The position numbers and the translations under genes were made by a program. Of a DNA stretch of 64,000 nucleotides, positions 18,643 to 27,979 are shown one piece after another (position 1 is the stretch's first letter; the number at the start of each line of letters is the position of its first letter). This DNA is from Natronorubrum texcoconense (lineage in GTDB: Archaea; Halobacteriota; Halobacteria; Halobacteriales; Natrialbaceae): positions 186,001-250,000 of the forward strand of contig NZ_FNFE01000004.1 in assembly GCF_900100335.1 (NCBI RefSeq), given 5' to 3'. Under the pieces are notes generated by a model, which was not told where the DNA came from, did not search any database, and saw only the letters and a program-made list of their open reading frames with translations.

Positions 18643-18885
18643 CCGATCGCGCATCACTTTTCTGCGGTTGAGCTTCAGTATTCCCCTCGAGTCGCGGACG
18701 CGAAGTCATCGCATCGGCGGCCGTCGACGCTCGGCGGCCACCCCCTCCGTCGGTACGTGCCCCCTTCCGGTCGATAATCCGAACATTATTCGAGTAAATA
18801 CGGTATTGTCCCTCGACAGGTCCGGTAGACGCTATGAACTATCTCCTGTGGTTATATGTGGCGTTCAAATCGTTCCGAGCGGGAG

Positions 18886-18963
18886 ATGTCGTTCAGAGTA
18901 CTGCTCGCCACGCTGATCATGCTGCTCGGGCCGGCGGCCCTGCTGGCACTGCATCTGTCGTGA
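18886..18963 (+). CDS. Possible 25-residue hydrophobic peptide
   Basis: The frame encodes MSFRVLLATLIMLLGPAALL plus five residues, a single membrane-spanning segment. A TATA-like TTATAT at 18852-18857 lies about 30 bp before this ATG, as in leaderless genes. An in-frame ATG at 18856 falls inside the TATA and is less likely. It sits between argF and threonine synthase. The helix and promoter spacing are the only support. Confidence 0.3.
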   Translation: MSFRVLLATLIMLLGPAALLALHLS

Positions 18964-19106
18964 GCGAGTGCGGGGGATGGTGAACAGGCGATAGACTGCG
19001 CGGATCGACCGAGGCGCTCGTTTTTGGCCGTTCCGTCGACGAGTTCGGAGCTGCGAGACCGCCGAACCCACGTGCTTTTTCTCCCTCGCCCCCCTCTCGG
19101 CCGATA

Positions 19107-20384
19107 ATGAGTCTCAGTCTCTCCGCCGACCAGCCGGCAGCGCCCGACGACGCCGACGACGGCGTCTGGCTCGAGTGTATCGAGTGCGGCGAAACGTTCG
19201 CTCCGTTCGACGACATCCGTTACACCTGCGACGAGTGTGACGGGCTGCTCGAGGTCCGCTACGACGAGCTGCCGACGTTCGACGACTTCGAGGGACAGGG
19301 CGTCTGGCGCTACGCCGCCGCCCTGCCGTTCGACTCCGGCGTCTCGATTCAGGAGGGCGCGACGCCCCTGTACGAGGTGCCCAGCCTCGAGGAGGATATC
19401 GGCGTCGAGGCGCTGCGAATCAAACACGAGGGGATGAACCCGACGGGTTCGTTCAAGGACCGCGGGATGACCGTCGGCGTCCGGGTCGCCAAGGAACTCG
19501 GCGTCGACCGGCTGGCCTGCGCCTCGACGGGCAACACGAGCGCAGCCCTCGCGGCCTACGGCTCCCGCGGCGGGATGGAGACGCTCGTGCTCCTTCCCGC
19601 GGGGAAGGTCGCGGCGGGGAAGATCGCCCAAGCGAGTCTCCACGGCGCTCGCATCCTCGAGGTCGACGGGAACTTCGACGCCTGCCTCGACATCGTCCAG
19701 GAGCTGGCCGGCCAGGGCGAGGCCTACCTGCTGAACTCGCTGAATCCGTTCCGACTCGAGGGCCAGAAGACGATCGGCCTCGAAATCCTCGAGGGTTTCC
19801 TCGCCGACTACGACACCGTTCCGGACCGAATCGTGCTGCCCGTGGGCAACGCCGGGAACACCTCGGCGCTGTACAAGGCCTTCCGCGAACTCGTTCAGGC
19901 GGGCGAACTCGCGGAGGATGACGTGCCCAAACTGACGGGTGTCCAGGCCGAAGGCGCAGCGCCGATGGTCGAAGCGATCGAAAACGGCGCGGACGAAGTG
20001 ACGCGCTGGGAGGAGGTCGAGACGCGCGCGACGGCGATCCGAATCGGGAACCCGGTCAACGCACCGAAGGCATTGCCCGGCATCCGCGAGACCGGCGGCA
20101 CCGCCGTCGCGGTCTCCGACGAGGAGATCACCGAGGCCCAACGGGACGTCGCCAGTGAGGGAATCGGTGTCGAACCCGCCTCTGCGGCCTCCATTGCAGG
20201 CCTGCGGAAGCTCCGGCGCGAGGGGATCGTCGACGACGACGAGCGCGTCGCCTGCCTGACGACCGGTCACCTGCTCAAGGACCCCGACGCCGCGGCAGCA
20301 GCGGGTGCCGATCCCGAACCGGTGCCGAACGATCTCGAGGGCGTGCTCGCGAGCCTCGCGAGCGAGGGCTCGTCGGAGCGGTAG
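19107..20384 (+). CDS. thrC: Threonine synthase
   Basis: 425 residues. A PLP fold-type II enzyme that converts O-phosphohomoserine to threonine. An N-terminal zinc-ribbon-like region (CIECGETFAPF...CDECDGLLEV) precedes the catalytic domain, as in archaeal ThrC. The PLP lysine lies in NPTGSFKDRGMT, and the phosphate-binding loop is VGNAGNTSALYKAF. The C-terminal 30 residues are an acidic/Ala-rich tail. It is monocistronic as far as can be seen. A T-rich element at 19074-19080 is about 30 bp upstream. Confidence 0.95.
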   Translation: MSLSLSADQPAAPDDADDGVWLECIECGETFAPFDDIRYTCDECDGLLEVRYDELPTFDDFEGQGVWRYAAALPFDSGVSIQEGATPLYEVPSLEEDIGVEALRIKHEGMNPTGSFKDRGMTVGVRVAKELGVDRLACASTGNTSAALAAYGSRGGMETLVLLPAGKVAAGKIAQASLHGARILEVDGNFDACLDIVQELAGQGEAYLLNSLNPFRLEGQKTIGLEILEGFLADYDTVPDRIVLPVGNAGNTSALYKAFRELVQAGELAEDDVPKLTGVQAEGAAPMVEAIENGADEVTRWEEVETRATAIRIGNPVNAPKALPGIRETGGTAVAVSDEEITEAQRDVASEGIGVEPASAASIAGLRKLRREGIVDDDERVACLTTGHLLKDPDAAAAAGADPEPVPNDLEGVLASLASEGSSER

Positions 20385-20510
20385 ATCCGACGGCGTGCTC
20401 GAGCATCTCCGGAACTAACTGACTGTGTCATTCAGGCGCACGACCTGCGTCAGACGCGTCTGACGGCCGACTGACTGAGCTTTTTCCGGCCTGCGTGCGA
20501 AGCCGTATCC

Positions 20511-20873
20511 ATGTCCGTCGAGCACCGACCTCCCGCCGGAACGTCCCCCACTGACGAACTCGTGGCAGCGCGAGGACGATCGCCCTCCGAGCGAACGGCT
20601 GATTCCGTGTCCAGCCATCCCTCGAGCGTGGGGGGAACTGATCGCACGACGCCCGCGAAGCCACCCCTCCACGCTCGGATCGAACGAACACAGTTGCGCT
20701 TGCAGGTCGCAGCACTCGAACGCGCACTCGAGACGAGCGAGCGCCGACGACAGACCGTCATCGACCGATACGAGCACCTCCTCGCGGAGCGCGAGGCATC
20801 AGCCGACGAGTCGTCGGCGTCGACGGCGCGATCCGGCTCCTCTCTGAAACGACTTCTCGGGTTGTCGCACTGA
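20511..20873 (+). CDS. Coiled-coil hypothetical protein
   Basis: 120 residues. The first 50 are Ser/Thr/Pro-rich and look disordered. Residues about 55-95 form a strong amphipathic helix (ERTQLRLQVAALERALETSE, then RRQTVIDRYEHLLAERE) likely to be a coiled coil. A short Ser-rich linker and LKRLLGLSH end the protein. Opposite-strand frames are also open, but this one has the better haloarchaeal amino-acid composition. Function unknown. Confidence 0.55.
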   Translation: MSVEHRPPAGTSPTDELVAARGRSPSERTADSVSSHPSSVGGTDRTTPAKPPLHARIERTQLRLQVAALERALETSERRRQTVIDRYEHLLAEREASADESSASTARSGSSLKRLLGLSH

Positions 20874-21094
20874 GCTTCGACGATTCGTCGTTCGACCGAA
20901 TATCCTGAAACGACTGCACGTTCGACCGGCCGCTTCGCTGCCGTGGGCTCCGACCGTCGACCGGTTGCTCGGCTCCTTCTTACGGATGCACCGAGTTATC
21001 GATCGGACGCCGTTCGCGTAATTATTCTCGTTACCCATCCTACATTTTAAATACCATCGCGAACCTCAAATCACATACGGAATGGAAATAACCA

Positions 21095-21994
21095 ATGGTT
21101 GATGTTAACTCAACTTCCGACTGTCCCGAATGCGACGGCAGATTACGAACGAGGGGAACTGAAACTATCTGTGAGGACTGCGGACTCGTCTCTGCGGAGG
21201 ATTCGATCGACCGCGGCCCCGAGTGGCGTTCGTTCGATGAGGAGGAGACCGACCGTCGGCGGACTGGTGCCCCGTTGACTCGCTCGAGACACGACCGTGG
21301 GCTCTCGACGGAGATCGGCTACGGCTCCGGCTCGAACGCCGACTACCGGTCTCGACTCACCGGTCGGAAACGACGCCAGATTACCCGGCTTCGCCGAGAA
21401 CACAATCGTGCTCGAATCTCCACGAAGGCCAAACGCAATCAGGTGTACGGATTCACCGAAATTCAGCGGGTCAACGTCTCGCTGTCGCTTCCCGACTCAG
21501 TCAGGGAACAGGCGTGTATCCTGTTCGAATCGGCCCAATCCGAGGGTCTCTTTCCGGGACGGTCACTCGAGGGGTTCGCCGCTGCATCGGTGTATGCGAC
21601 CTGTCGAACGCAGTCGAATCCGCGAACGATCGCCGAGGTGACGACCGTCGCTCGCGCCAGCGACGACGAACTCACCGTCGCCTACGATGCGCTCAACCGG
21701 GAACTCGGGCTGCCTACCGGTCCGATCGATCCGACACAGTATCTGCCACGGTACGCCTCGAAACTCGACCTCGGGACGGCCGTCGAGCGCCGCGCCCACG
21801 AGTTTGCGTCCACGTTGCTGCAGAACGGGGCGGTCAGTGGGCGCAACCCCAGCGGCGTCGCGGCGGGCTGTCTCTACGAGGCGGCCGGCGAACGCGAGGA
21901 GTGGCCGACGGTCACGCAGGCTGCGGCGGCCGACGTCGCCGACGTTGCACCGGCGACGGTTCGGTCGACCGTACAAACGATCCGAAAGCTGTGA
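21095..21994 (+). CDS. tfb: Transcription initiation factor TFB
   Basis: A 299-residue archaeal TFIIB homologue that bridges TBP-bound promoters and RNA polymerase. The N-terminal zinc ribbon is CPECDGRLRTRGTETICEDC, followed by the conserved B-reader/linker (DRGPEWRSF, TGAPLTRSRHDRGLSTEIG). Two cyclin-like repeats follow, with LEGFAAASVYATCR and GRNPSGVAAGCLYEA as anchor motifs. A TATA element (ttttaaatacc, about 21044-21054) precedes it. A paralogue lies at 54554-55429. Haloarchaea often use several TFBs, so this may be promoter-class or condition specific. Confidence 0.93.
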   Translation: MVDVNSTSDCPECDGRLRTRGTETICEDCGLVSAEDSIDRGPEWRSFDEEETDRRRTGAPLTRSRHDRGLSTEIGYGSGSNADYRSRLTGRKRRQITRLRREHNRARISTKAKRNQVYGFTEIQRVNVSLSLPDSVREQACILFESAQSEGLFPGRSLEGFAAASVYATCRTQSNPRTIAEVTTVARASDDELTVAYDALNRELGLPTGPIDPTQYLPRYASKLDLGTAVERRAHEFASTLLQNGAVSGRNPSGVAAGCLYEAAGEREEWPTVTQAAAADVADVAPATVRSTVQTIRKL

Positions 21995-22048
21995 CTGACC
22001 GCCCTCGAGCGCTATCGTCGACCCCGGCGTCGTCTACAGTCGGTTCGA

Positions 22049-25000
22049 TTACGTCGTTCGGAGGTTGTCCATACTCGGCTCGTAGACCTCACCTTTCTGC
22101 TTGAGCTTCTCGATCTCGTGTTCGGCTTTGGACTGGTCCATCCCGATCTCTTCGGCCCGCTCCATGACGATGTCGACCGGCGCCCCGTCGTCGTACTCCT
22201 CCTCGATGTCGCTGATGAGCTGTTTGAGGTTCTTGATCCGGTCGCGCTGAGACTTCGAGGTGCCCGCCTCGACGATGTCCGCGTCGAACTCGCCCGTCTC
22301 GGGGTCGACCCCGATATCCTGTAGACACGAGCGAACGATCTCGATGACGCGGTTCGCGTCCGACTCTTCGACCGTATCCGAGAGCCGCACCCGAGCGCTG
22401 GCCTCCGAGAGACGGACGAGCGCCTCGAGCTTTCGCGCCGTCACCGGGATCGGCGCGTCGTCGTCGGTCCCCTTCGAGCGCAGGTCGACGTAGAAATCTC
22501 GGATCGCCTCGCGAGCCACCTCCGTCATCCGCGGATGGCAGTTCTGCTTCGAGTAGGCGATGTACTTCCGCAGGAGGTCGGCATCGATCTCGGGGTCGAC
22601 CTTCTCGGTCATCTCCTCGATCTCCTCGCTCGAGACGTCCATCGTGTTCATCTGCTTCTGTTGGGTCGTCAACTCGCCGGCGTAGTTGGTGTTGATGATG
22701 TGTTCGGCGAGGTTCCGGTCTTTCTCCTCGTCCGGCTCGTCGGTGACGGTGAAGATCAGATCGAATCGGGAGATGAGCGCCGGCTCGAGGTCGATCTGCT
22801 CGCTGATCGGCTCGTAGTGGTCGAAGCGACCGTACTTGGGGTTTGCGGCGCCGAGAAGCGAGCAGCGGGACTTGAGGGTGGCGTTGATCCCCGCCTTGGA
22901 GACCGAAATTTTCTGCTGCTCGAGGGCTTCGTGCATGGCACTGCGGTCCTCGGAGTTGTGGACGACCATCCCGTTCGCGATGAAGTTGTGCGTTCCTTCG
23001 ACGGTGAGGTCGTACACGCGAGACAGGTCCCGACGGTCGATTTCTTCGAGAAGTTCTGAGATACTCTGTCGTTTCTCGTCGAGTAATGCTGTGCAGACGG
23101 ATTGGACAGTTTCGAAGTTGTTGACTTCAACGGTTCCCGAGAACCACCGTGAGACCGTCGAGCCTGCGACCTCCATCTCTTTGGCAACTTGTTGGAACGA
23201 AATTCCGTACGCTTCGAGTTGGCCACGGAGCTCATCCCACGTTTCAGCCGGTTCGTCCGTCTCGAGCAAGGACCGTGCTCGCTCTCGAATCGAATCGACG
23301 GTGGATGCACCGAGTTCGTCAGCAAGTTGTTGTTCAAGAACCCGAACTCTGGTGTCGGTATGTTCCCGGGAGTCTACCGAGTCTACTGTCTTTACGCGAC
23401 GCCATTTCACATCGCTCTCAACCAGCGTTCGGAGCGGCTCAAGATTGAGCGAAGCAGGCGTTGTAAGTTGCTCACGAAGTCGGTTCCGAACTCGCTCTCG
23501 GAGGTCGGTATCAGTTCCCCATCGAGCGGATAACTGCTGCTGAGAAAGCGACATTTCGGCGGCCAATTCCCGCTGTGAGACGTGGTACTGCTCTCGAAGT
23601 TCTGCAAGCCGCTCCCAGGATGTCTCGGAAGCAAGTTCTTTGTGATGGTCGCCGGCCGCCGCTTTTCGCTCCTCGAACGTTTCGAGTATCCTTTTCGAGA
23701 GTCGGAGCGATGCGTTTGCATCCCCGTTTTCGAAGTTGCAGTAGGTCGCATCGCTCTCGAGACCGCACTCGGATTGATGCAATCGGAGTGCACCGCGGGC
23801 CTGTTCAAATAACTCACCGCATTCGGGCAATACGTCTAAGACAGTTCGGGTGCCCGTCGTCCGTTCGCAAGCCCGTTCCAGAGCATGCTGCTTTCGGCCG
23901 AGAGTAAATCCGATGTGTCGCTCGAACGCGTTGAGTGATTGGTCGGACGTAATGGCGAGAATGAACAAATCCCGCTTCTTATCGTGATGCCGGGTCTGGA
24001 TCTGGCTCGAGATACCGAACTCGAGCAGGAGCATCTTCGTTCCGAGGAGCAGTTCATAGCTCGAGGAATGGATTTTGACGGCTCGTTCATCGACCGTTCC
24101 TTCGGAATCTGCGAGAGCGCGAACAAACGCTGCTTTCGTCTCTCGGGATGCGTTGGTTATCGTTTCGGGGAGTCGTTTTCCGTCATACGTCTCGAGGTTC
24201 GCTCCCGACTCGAGAAGGTTGTCGACGTACTGTTTTCCGTGGACACGGACCGTTTCGACACCGTCACTCCGTTGCTCGCTGGGGTGACGGACGGCTTCCG
24301 TATTGAACGCTACCTCGCAGGCCTCTTCGAAGTCGGTCAGAAGTTCTTCCTCCTTGTTCGTAAAGCGGAATCCATAGCTACCGCCCTTTCGATCGTAGAA
24401 GATGTTCCCGTCACCAGCGATATAGCCCAAAATCGCCCCGTGAGCGGCAGTTATGTGATCGACCTCTGGTTCTGCATCGGAGGCTGGTAGTATACTGACT
24501 CCGCCGTCCGTAATCTCCGCTGGAATCTTCTCAGGAACATATACCCAGTCGCCTTCGTGAAGATGCTGTGCTTGACGTTCTTTACGCTCTCCATCTTCCA
24601 AGATGAAGAACGGATGGTCTGCAGTAGTTGTTAGCTGTTCTCCACTCTCTAACTTGACTCTCCGGAGTTCTCTTGGTGCGTCGTACTCGTGGATCGCGAG
24701 AACGTCACGTTTGACCACGTTTCCGTTCTCAGCCATGGTCCATACGTCCATGTCGACGTCTCGAATCGTCCGGCCGTTTTCGTACTCTTCGATCGAACCG
24801 CCAGCTATCGCTTCGTGTGCGAGTTCACGAACTGGTTTGATTCCGTTACAAGTATGGACTTGTGTATCTCCCGTGACACACCTCATCTTGTCGAGTTCGT
24901 CCACTGCTGCAATGCCCCGATCGGCGAGAACTAGTGCGCCAGCCTCGAGCGTCCACTGCTGCCCGTCACCGAAGTCGTCCCTCACAGCTGCGGCAGTAAG

Positions 25001-26077
25001 CCCTGCAGAGGATGAACCCTTACCCGACGTATAGACTGCTCGAGGGGCGATATTTTTGATGTAGCCGATCATCTGCGATTTACCCGTACCCGGATCACCG
25101 ATCAGCAGCATATGCAGGTCGCCACGGATCCTCGAGCCGTCGGGCAACTGCTTTGTCACGCCCGAAAATAGCTGCAAGATCATCGCGAGCTTCTCCTGCT
25201 CGTAGCCGTAGATCGAGGGGGCGATGGAGGCGACCATCTGCTCGTAGACGTCGTCCTGGTTGGAGATTTCGTAGATCGCCTTCTTATCGTCGTCGGTGAT
25301 GTCCATGTCCTCGAACTGCTCTTCGTCGATATCGACGGACATCCCCTCCATGTAGAAGTCGAAGACGGGCGACTTCTCCTGTTGATCGCCCTGTTGCTCG
25401 AGTCGCAACACGCCGGTCGCGGAGACGTGGTCGCCGGGGGTGACCTCGCCGGTGATGTCGTCTTCGATGTGGACGTCGAGCGACTGTGGGGTTTCCCCGC
25501 CGCGCAACCCTTCGGGGCTCTCCTGCATCCGGAGTTTCTGGGAGTCGACGAACTCCGACTGATCGAAGTTCACCTTGAACGGTCCCTGTCGCTCACAGCC
25601 TTGACACTCGTGGGGCTCCTGGAAGTCGCCGCTGGACTGGGGAATCCGCGTCAGGGTGCCACAGAGCTGGCACTCGAAGGCGGCCTCCTCGATCTTCGGG
25701 CGGACGTCGGTAGCCTTCCGGACGATGCCGTGGACCTGCACGAGGGAGTTCATATCCCGCGCGCGAATCTCCCGAATTTCGGGGGCCTCCGTCTCGGGGA
25801 GCCCTCGAATCCTGACGTGGGCCTGTCCGAGGCTGACGTCGATCGGCAGGTCGTACAGCCGCAGCGCCTCCTCGGCGTAGCGCTGGAGCTGTTCGGGCTG
25901 GTTGAGATAGTCGTCCGCGAGATCCGGATCGTACCGGTAGAGGTCCTGCCAGTCGATATGAAGCGAGCGCTGCTCGTTGGGGTATCGTTGCGCAAGCTGC
26001 TTGATCTCGTTGTCGTAGTAGTTGCGGAAGAACTGCTCGAATGCGTCGACGAGTTCCGTATTTCCCGCTTGCGCCAT
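22049..26077 (-). CDS. mcm: MCM replicative helicase precursor, intein-containing
   Basis: A 1342-residue precursor. After removal of a 642-residue intein the mature protein would be about 700 residues, the usual size for haloarchaeal MCM. Extein features are an N-terminal domain with zinc-binding CQLC...CQGC (about 136-162), Walker A GDPGTGKSQ, Walker B AAVDELDKM, then after the intein SEDRSAMHEALEQQ, arginine finger SRFDLIF and a C-terminal winged-helix-like segment. It unwinds DNA ahead of the replication fork. The intein interrupts right after Walker B, so splicing is needed for activity. The promoter TATA (ggtataaat, 26102-26110) is about 30 bp upstream. Confidence 0.96.
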   Translation of the reverse strand: MAQAGNTELVDAFEQFFRNYYDNEIKQLAQRYPNEQRSLHIDWQDLYRYDPDLADDYLNQPEQLQRYAEEALRLYDLPIDVSLGQAHVRIRGLPETEAPEIREIRARDMNSLVQVHGIVRKATDVRPKIEEAAFECQLCGTLTRIPQSSGDFQEPHECQGCERQGPFKVNFDQSEFVDSQKLRMQESPEGLRGGETPQSLDVHIEDDITGEVTPGDHVSATGVLRLEQQGDQQEKSPVFDFYMEGMSVDIDEEQFEDMDITDDDKKAIYEISNQDDVYEQMVASIAPSIYGYEQEKLAMILQLFSGVTKQLPDGSRIRGDLHMLLIGDPGTGKSQMIGYIKNIAPRAVYTSGKGSSSAGLTAAAVRDDFGDGQQWTLEAGALVLADRGIAAVDELDKMRCVTGDTQVHTCNGIKPVRELAHEAIAGGSIEEYENGRTIRDVDMDVWTMAENGNVVKRDVLAIHEYDAPRELRRVKLESGEQLTTTADHPFFILEDGERKERQAQHLHEGDWVYVPEKIPAEITDGGVSILPASDAEPEVDHITAAHGAILGYIAGDGNIFYDRKGGSYGFRFTNKEEELLTDFEEACEVAFNTEAVRHPSEQRSDGVETVRVHGKQYVDNLLESGANLETYDGKRLPETITNASRETKAAFVRALADSEGTVDERAVKIHSSSYELLLGTKMLLLEFGISSQIQTRHHDKKRDLFILAITSDQSLNAFERHIGFTLGRKQHALERACERTTGTRTVLDVLPECGELFEQARGALRLHQSECGLESDATYCNFENGDANASLRLSKRILETFEERKAAAGDHHKELASETSWERLAELREQYHVSQRELAAEMSLSQQQLSARWGTDTDLRERVRNRLREQLTTPASLNLEPLRTLVESDVKWRRVKTVDSVDSREHTDTRVRVLEQQLADELGASTVDSIRERARSLLETDEPAETWDELRGQLEAYGISFQQVAKEMEVAGSTVSRWFSGTVEVNNFETVQSVCTALLDEKRQSISELLEEIDRRDLSRVYDLTVEGTHNFIANGMVVHNSEDRSAMHEALEQQKISVSKAGINATLKSRCSLLGAANPKYGRFDHYEPISEQIDLEPALISRFDLIFTVTDEPDEEKDRNLAEHIINTNYAGELTTQQKQMNTMDVSSEEIEEMTEKVDPEIDADLLRKYIAYSKQNCHPRMTEVAREAIRDFYVDLRSKGTDDDAPIPVTARKLEALVRLSEASARVRLSDTVEESDANRVIEIVRSCLQDIGVDPETGEFDADIVEAGTSKSQRDRIKNLKQLISDIEEEYDDGAPVDIVMERAEEIGMDQSKAEHEIEKLKQKGEVYEPSMDNLRTT
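22955..24880 (-). mobile_element. MCM intein with LAGLIDADG homing endonuclease
   Basis: 642 residues, precursor positions 400-1041. It begins CVTGDTQVHTCNG (Cys1 nucleophile), with block B TTTADHPFF and terminal VEGTHNFIANGMVVHN (HN ending). The next extein residue is Ser (SEDRSAM), the second nucleophile. The endonuclease repeats are ILGYIAGDGNIF and FVRALADSEGTV. Two further helix-turn-helix-like segments follow: VSQRELAAEMSLSQQQLSAR and ISFQQVAKEMEVAGSTVSRW. The DNA is visibly lower in GC than the exteins, consistent with lateral arrival. The insertion point next to DELDKM is a known MCM intein position in haloarchaea. Confidence 0.93.
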
Positions 26078-26441
26078 TGGACACTCTTAGGTGCGCCATC
26101 GGGTATAAATGGTGGCAAAGCGGAGCGAAACTGATCGGCCACGTCTCGAGCCGTCCCGATCGAATCGCCCGCGGGCACCTCAGTCCGGGGGTTCGGCGCC
26201 CGTCTCGTTCCGACGGCGGTCGCTCACCTCGAGTGTGAGACGACCGGTAAAACTGAGTCTCCCTTCGAGCCGTGACACCGCGTCCGACAATCGCCGCCAG
26301 CGAGCTACTGGGGGCGCACACGCCGCATTCCTGTATTCCTGTGGGCCGCTTCGGCCACGCATATGCTTTCGACTACTGGGTTATGTAGGTGCTGCCAATC
26401 TGTTTTGGTCATCACCGGTGACAGTCGGACTGTCGATAATT
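26078..26441. other. Intergenic region with mcm promoter
   Basis: The only clear signal is the minus-strand TATA of mcm (ggtataaat on the plus strand, 26102-26110). The remainder, including an AT-richer patch at about 26360-26430, shows no convincing gene. The open frames across it continue from mcm shadow sequence. Confidence 0.5.
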
Positions 26442-27098
26442 TCACTCGTGTTCCGCTTCGCCGAGTTCGGTGGAGGCGACGCCGAGCGTCGCGATCGAGC
26501 GGATGGCCTCCTCGACGGTGATGTCGACGTCGTAGACGTGCTCGGCTGGCATATGCATCACGAACCCGTTGGTCGTCGGATTCGGGCCAAGCGGGACCAT
26601 GACGGTCACCATCGTGCCGTCGTCGACGCGCTCTTCGACCACCCTCGGGGTATCCGCGGTGAGAAAGGCCAGCATGTAGGCGTCCCGATGGGGGAACTCG
26701 ACGAGTTTCACGTCCTTGAACTGCTCCGTATCGTCGTCGAGCAACATGGTACTGGCCCGGCGAACGCTCTCGTAGACCGTGCTGATTCCGGGGATGGTCT
26801 CCATCGTCGCGTGAACGCGCCTCGAGATGTACCGACCGGGCGTGTACTCCGCGACGATGCCGATCACGACGAAGAACGCGATCAGCGAGAGGAGCGTCAC
26901 CAACTGGACGACCGCCGTCGGCGGATCGTTCGGCAGCACGTAGATGATTCCCTGGACGACCGGCGAGAGCACGCCGAGGATGAAATCGACGACGACGAGC
27001 AGTATCAGGAGCGTAATCACCAGCGGAATCGCGATCGCGATCCCGTTGATGAGCCAGCGCTTGAAGAGGGTTCTCGGGCCGCCTCGAGGCTCCGGCAT
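26442..27098 (-). CDS. DUF502 family membrane protein
   Basis: 218 residues with two strong transmembrane segments (about residues 15-45 and 62-85). They are followed by a conserved cytoplasmic region YTPGRYISRRVHATMETIPG and ISTVYESVRRASTML, which is characteristic of DUF502 proteins. FPHRDAYMLAFLT and MVTVMVPLGPNPTTNGFVMHMP are further family signatures. Function is unknown in archaea. It is co-directional with mcm, ending 364 bp before the mcm start codon. Confidence 0.85.
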   Translation of the reverse strand: MPEPRGGPRTLFKRWLINGIAIAIPLVITLLILLVVVDFILGVLSPVVQGIIYVLPNDPPTAVVQLVTLLSLIAFFVVIGIVAEYTPGRYISRRVHATMETIPGISTVYESVRRASTMLLDDDTEQFKDVKLVEFPHRDAYMLAFLTADTPRVVEERVDDGTMVTVMVPLGPNPTTNGFVMHMPAEHVYDVDITVEEAIRSIATLGVASTELGEAEHE

Positions 27099-27325
27099 GG
27101 GTTCTGGGTGAACAGGTGTGGTTATGAAGTCGTTCGGCTTGCAGGGACCGTCGCGTTAGGTGACGGGTTCGTATTTGCGCTCGATCCGTTGTTCGGGTGC
27201 TTGCTCGTATATTTCAGCATACTCTGACACAATTGATCTTGAATAACTCTAAAATGGATTTCAAAGTGAATTCGTGAGTCATGAAAGCAATCTATTGACA
27301 GCGCTGGCTGACATAAGGTACACTA

Positions 27326-27706
27326 ATGTCAGGATCTACTAGAGTAACGGTCGTCGCAGAAGAATCGAGGGGGCAACAGTTGCTTGCGGAGATCACTCAA
27401 TCAGAGGTGCAGCTCACAGTTGAAGAAATCGTTCCGCCCTCAGCTATTGAACAACACGACTTCAGCGGGACCTGTTGCGTAATTACAATCGACGATGAGA
27501 TCGACATGCCAACACAGGAGATCTACGACCATTTTCGGAGTACCCATCCAAACCAGCCTGCCATTCTTATCTCCTCAAATGCGGAAGCCAAACTGATTGA
27601 GACCTTACTCGAGGATCCGAACGGTGAGTACGTTTTTCTCTCTGACGAAGGCGCTTCAATGGGACTGGCTTCTGTTCGGTGTAAGAAGCTTCTTGGAGAA
27701 ATGTGA
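27326..27706 (+). CDS. Receiver-like domain protein, AT-rich
   Basis: 126 residues. The pattern TRVTVVAEESRG, CCVITIDDEIDMPTQEIYDHF, PNQPAILISSNAEAKLIETLLE and GEYVFLSDEGASMGLASVRC resembles the alternating strand/helix order of the response-regulator fold. The central IDDEIDMP has acidic residues where a phospho-acceptor Asp would lie. It ends right after the fold, so it could be a stand-alone receiver or the 5' remnant of a longer regulator. Codons use more A and T than the neighbours. It is convergent with the PAS histidine kinase gene and possibly works with it. Confidence 0.5.
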   Translation: MSGSTRVTVVAEESRGQQLLAEITQSEVQLTVEEIVPPSAIEQHDFSGTCCVITIDDEIDMPTQEIYDHFRSTHPNQPAILISSNAEAKLIETLLEDPNGEYVFLSDEGASMGLASVRCKKLLGEM

Positions 27707-27979
27707 CCACAGTACTTTTATAAAGAGGGGCGACACCCGTCGTGATCGACGCGACGGCCGGGGCGACCTCGCGGGCTATGGGCTGAATATGCACACGGCT
27801 GGTACTCGTCTCGTGTTTACATTGGGGAACCGATCTTCGCGACGTCCAACCGCACGAAGTGGTGTCAATCCCGTCTCTCACGCCGTTCTATTCAGACGAA
27901 AACCATCTGTACGGTACGGTAAGTCTGCGTGCGTAGTGAATAGCTGTCTCACATCTCCCTCTGGTTCGATACGGGTCGT

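Noticed and set aside
22955..24880. Intein region considered as a separate gene inserted in mcm
   Set aside because: The frame is continuous with mcm and has intein termini (Cys1, HN/Ser), so it is spliced from the protein, not a separate gene.
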